Positions 15,156-16,345 of a stretch of 16,345 nt of DNA are shown one piece after another. The translations under genes and the position numbers were made by a program. Below the pieces are notes generated by a model. The model did no database searches. It saw only the letters and a list, made by a program, of their open reading frames with translations, and was not told where the DNA came from. Source of the DNA: Methylococcaceae bacterium UBA662 (GTDB taxonomy: Bacteria > Pseudomonadota > Gammaproteobacteria > Methylococcales > Methylomonadaceae); contig DBNW01000052.1 in NCBI GenBank assembly GCA_002299425.1, forward strand, positions 1 through 16,345, read 5' to 3'. How positions within the stretch are numbered: position 1 is the stretch's first letter; each line of letters opens with the position of its first letter.

Positions 15156-16345
15156 ATGGCTAAAGAAAAATTTTCCCGGACCAAGCCACATGTTAACGTG
15201 GGCACCATTGGTCATGTTGACCACGGCAAGACCACGCTGACGGCGGCGTTGACTACCGTCATGGCGAAAGCCTACGGCGGGTCTGCTAAGGCATTTGATC
15301 AAATCGACAACGCCCCTGAAGAACGCGCTCGTGGTATTACCATTGCCACCTCGCACGTTGAATACGAATCCGCTAAGCGTCACTACGCCCATGTCGATTG
15401 CCCCGGTCATGCCGACTACGTCAAAAACATGATCACCGGTGCGGCGCAGATGGACGGTGCCATTCTGGTCTGTTCAGCAGCCGACGGCCCGATGCCACAG
15501 ACCCGCGAGCACATTCTGTTGTCACGCCAGGTCGGCGTACCCTACATTGTTGTGTTCCTGAACAAGGCCGACATGGTTGACGACGAAGAGCTGCTAGAGC
15601 TGGTTGAAATGGAAGTCCGTGAGCTGCTCGACCTCTACGAATTTCCGGGTGACGACACCCCCATTATCAAAGGCTCCGCCCTGTTGGCCCTGCAAGGCGA
15701 CCAAAGCGAAATTGGCGAACCGTCCGTTATTAAGCTGGTTGAAGCCCTAGATACCTACATCCCCGAACCCGAACGCGCCGTGGACGGTGCTTTCTTGATG
15801 CCTATCGAAGACGTATTTTCTATTTCCGGTCGCGGCACCGTAGTGACCGGTCGGATTGAGCGCGGCATTATTAAAGTGGGCCAAGAAGTCGAGATCGTCG
15901 GCATTCGTCCAACCGTCACCACCACCGTTACCGGCGTGGAAATGTTCCGCAAGCTGCTCGACCAAGGTGAAGCCGGTGATAACGTCGGGTTGCTGTTGCG
16001 CGGCACCAAACGTGACGATGTTGAGCGCGGTCAAGTGTTGGCGCAAAAAAACAGCATCAAGCCGCATGCCTACTTTAATGCCGAGATTTACGTCTTGTCC
16101 AAAGAAGAAGGCGGGCGTCACACCCCGTTCTTTGACGGCTACCGGCCGCAGTTTTACTTCCGTACCACCGATGTAACCGGTGCCGTGAAGCTCCCGGAAG
16201 GCGTGGAAATGGTTATGCCGGGTGACAATATTGCCGTTAGCGTCAAGCTCATCTCGCCCATCGCTATGGAAGAAGGCCTGCGTTTTGCCATCCGTGAAGG
16301 CGGGCGCACCGTCGGTGCCGGTGTCGTAGCTTCGATTATTGAGTA
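15156..16345 (+). CDS. tuf: Elongation factor Tu (second tuf copy, lacking only the last stop-codon base)
   Basis: EF-Tu delivers aminoacyl-tRNA to the ribosome as a GTP complex. From ATG 15156, preceded by GAAGGTG, 396 codons are open (E. coli 394) and the window stops after TA of the stop codon, so the protein is complete. The GTPase motifs are G-H-V-D-H-G-K-T (19-26), R-G-I-T-I (59-63), D-C-P-G-H (81-85) and N-K-A-D (136-139). Domains 2 and 3 follow, with the signature R-H-T-P-F-F and the tail G-A-G-V-V-A-S-I-I-E. It lies 29 bases after fusA, the usual str-operon place. Codons look more C-ending than in fusA, as expected for a very highly expressed gene. Confidence 0.98.
   Translation, partial: MAKEKFSRTKPHVNVGTIGHVDHGKTTLTAALTTVMAKAYGGSAKAFDQIDNAPEERARGITIATSHVEYESAKRHYAHVDCPGHADYVKNMITGAAQMDGAILVCSAADGPMPQTREHILLSRQVGVPYIVVFLNKADMVDDEELLELVEMEVRELLDLYEFPGDDTPIIKGSALLALQGDQSEIGEPSVIKLVEALDTYIPEPERAVDGAFLMPIEDVFSISGRGTVVTGRIERGIIKVGQEVEIVGIRPTVTTTVTGVEMFRKLLDQGEAGDNVGLLLRGTKRDDVERGQVLAQKNSIKPHAYFNAEIYVLSKEEGGRHTPFFDGYRPQFYFRTTDVTGAVKLPEGVEMVMPGDNIAVSVKLISPIAMEEGLRFAIREGGRTVGAGVVASIIE
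16323..16345 (+). repeat. Direct terminal repeat, right copy (tuf 3' end)
   Basis: This is identical to bases 1-23 at the start of the window. It covers the last seven tuf codons and two bases of the stop codon. See the left copy for interpretation. Confidence 0.9.

Overview
This window looks like a core housekeeping locus of a gammaproteobacterium. In order, all on the + strand, it holds: the 3' tip of one tuf gene, tRNA-Trp, secE, nusG, rplK, rplA, rplJ, rplL, rpoB, rpoC, rpsL, rpsG, fusA and an almost complete second tuf. The proteobacterial assignment rests on a SecE with three membrane segments, an L10-type leader before rplJ, and RpoB and RpoC that follow the E. coli proteins almost throughout. 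E. coli residue numbers hold exactly for the RpoC zinc sites and NADFDGD loop. Having the rif (rpoBC) and str (rpsL-rpsG-fusA-tuf) clusters directly adjacent is seen in Pseudomonas-like, Methylococcales-like and beta-proteobacterial genomes; the protein sequences would suit a methanotroph-like gammaproteobacterium, but the window alone does not prove a genus.

Layout: 1-24 is the last seven codons and stop of a tuf gene. 85-160 is tRNA-Trp(CCA). 206-1118 encodes secE and nusG (protein export; transcription elongation), closed by an intrinsic terminator at 1145-1180. 1222-3487 encodes the L11, L1, L10 and L7/L12 stalk proteins. It carries a possible L1 operator just before rplK and a clear L10 leader before rplJ. 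3614-11984 encodes the two large RNA polymerase subunits, preceded by tandem hairpins and separated by a 91-base spacer with one more hairpin. The rpoC-rpsL gap (11985-12141) has a near-consensus sigma-70 promoter followed by a strong intrinsic terminator. 12142-16345 encodes S12, S7, EF-G and EF-Tu.

Together the genes build the GTPase-associated centre of the ribosome (L11, L10, L7/L12) and the factors that act on it (EF-G, EF-Tu). They also build the decoding-side proteins S12 and S7, the RNA polymerase core and its elongation factor NusG, and the SecE translocon subunit. Regulation appears to sit in the non-coding gaps: two intrinsic terminators, two probable ribosomal-protein binding sites on the mRNA, and attenuator-like or processing hairpins around rpoB and rpoC.

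No novel defence, mobile, CRISPR or biosynthetic system is visible. The points worth a second look are the identical 23-base sequence at both window ends (a tuf repeat, perhaps an assembly junction), the promoter placed upstream of a terminator before rpsL, a terminator just before rplK with no obvious new promoter, and an L10 tail long enough for an extra L7/L12 dimer.
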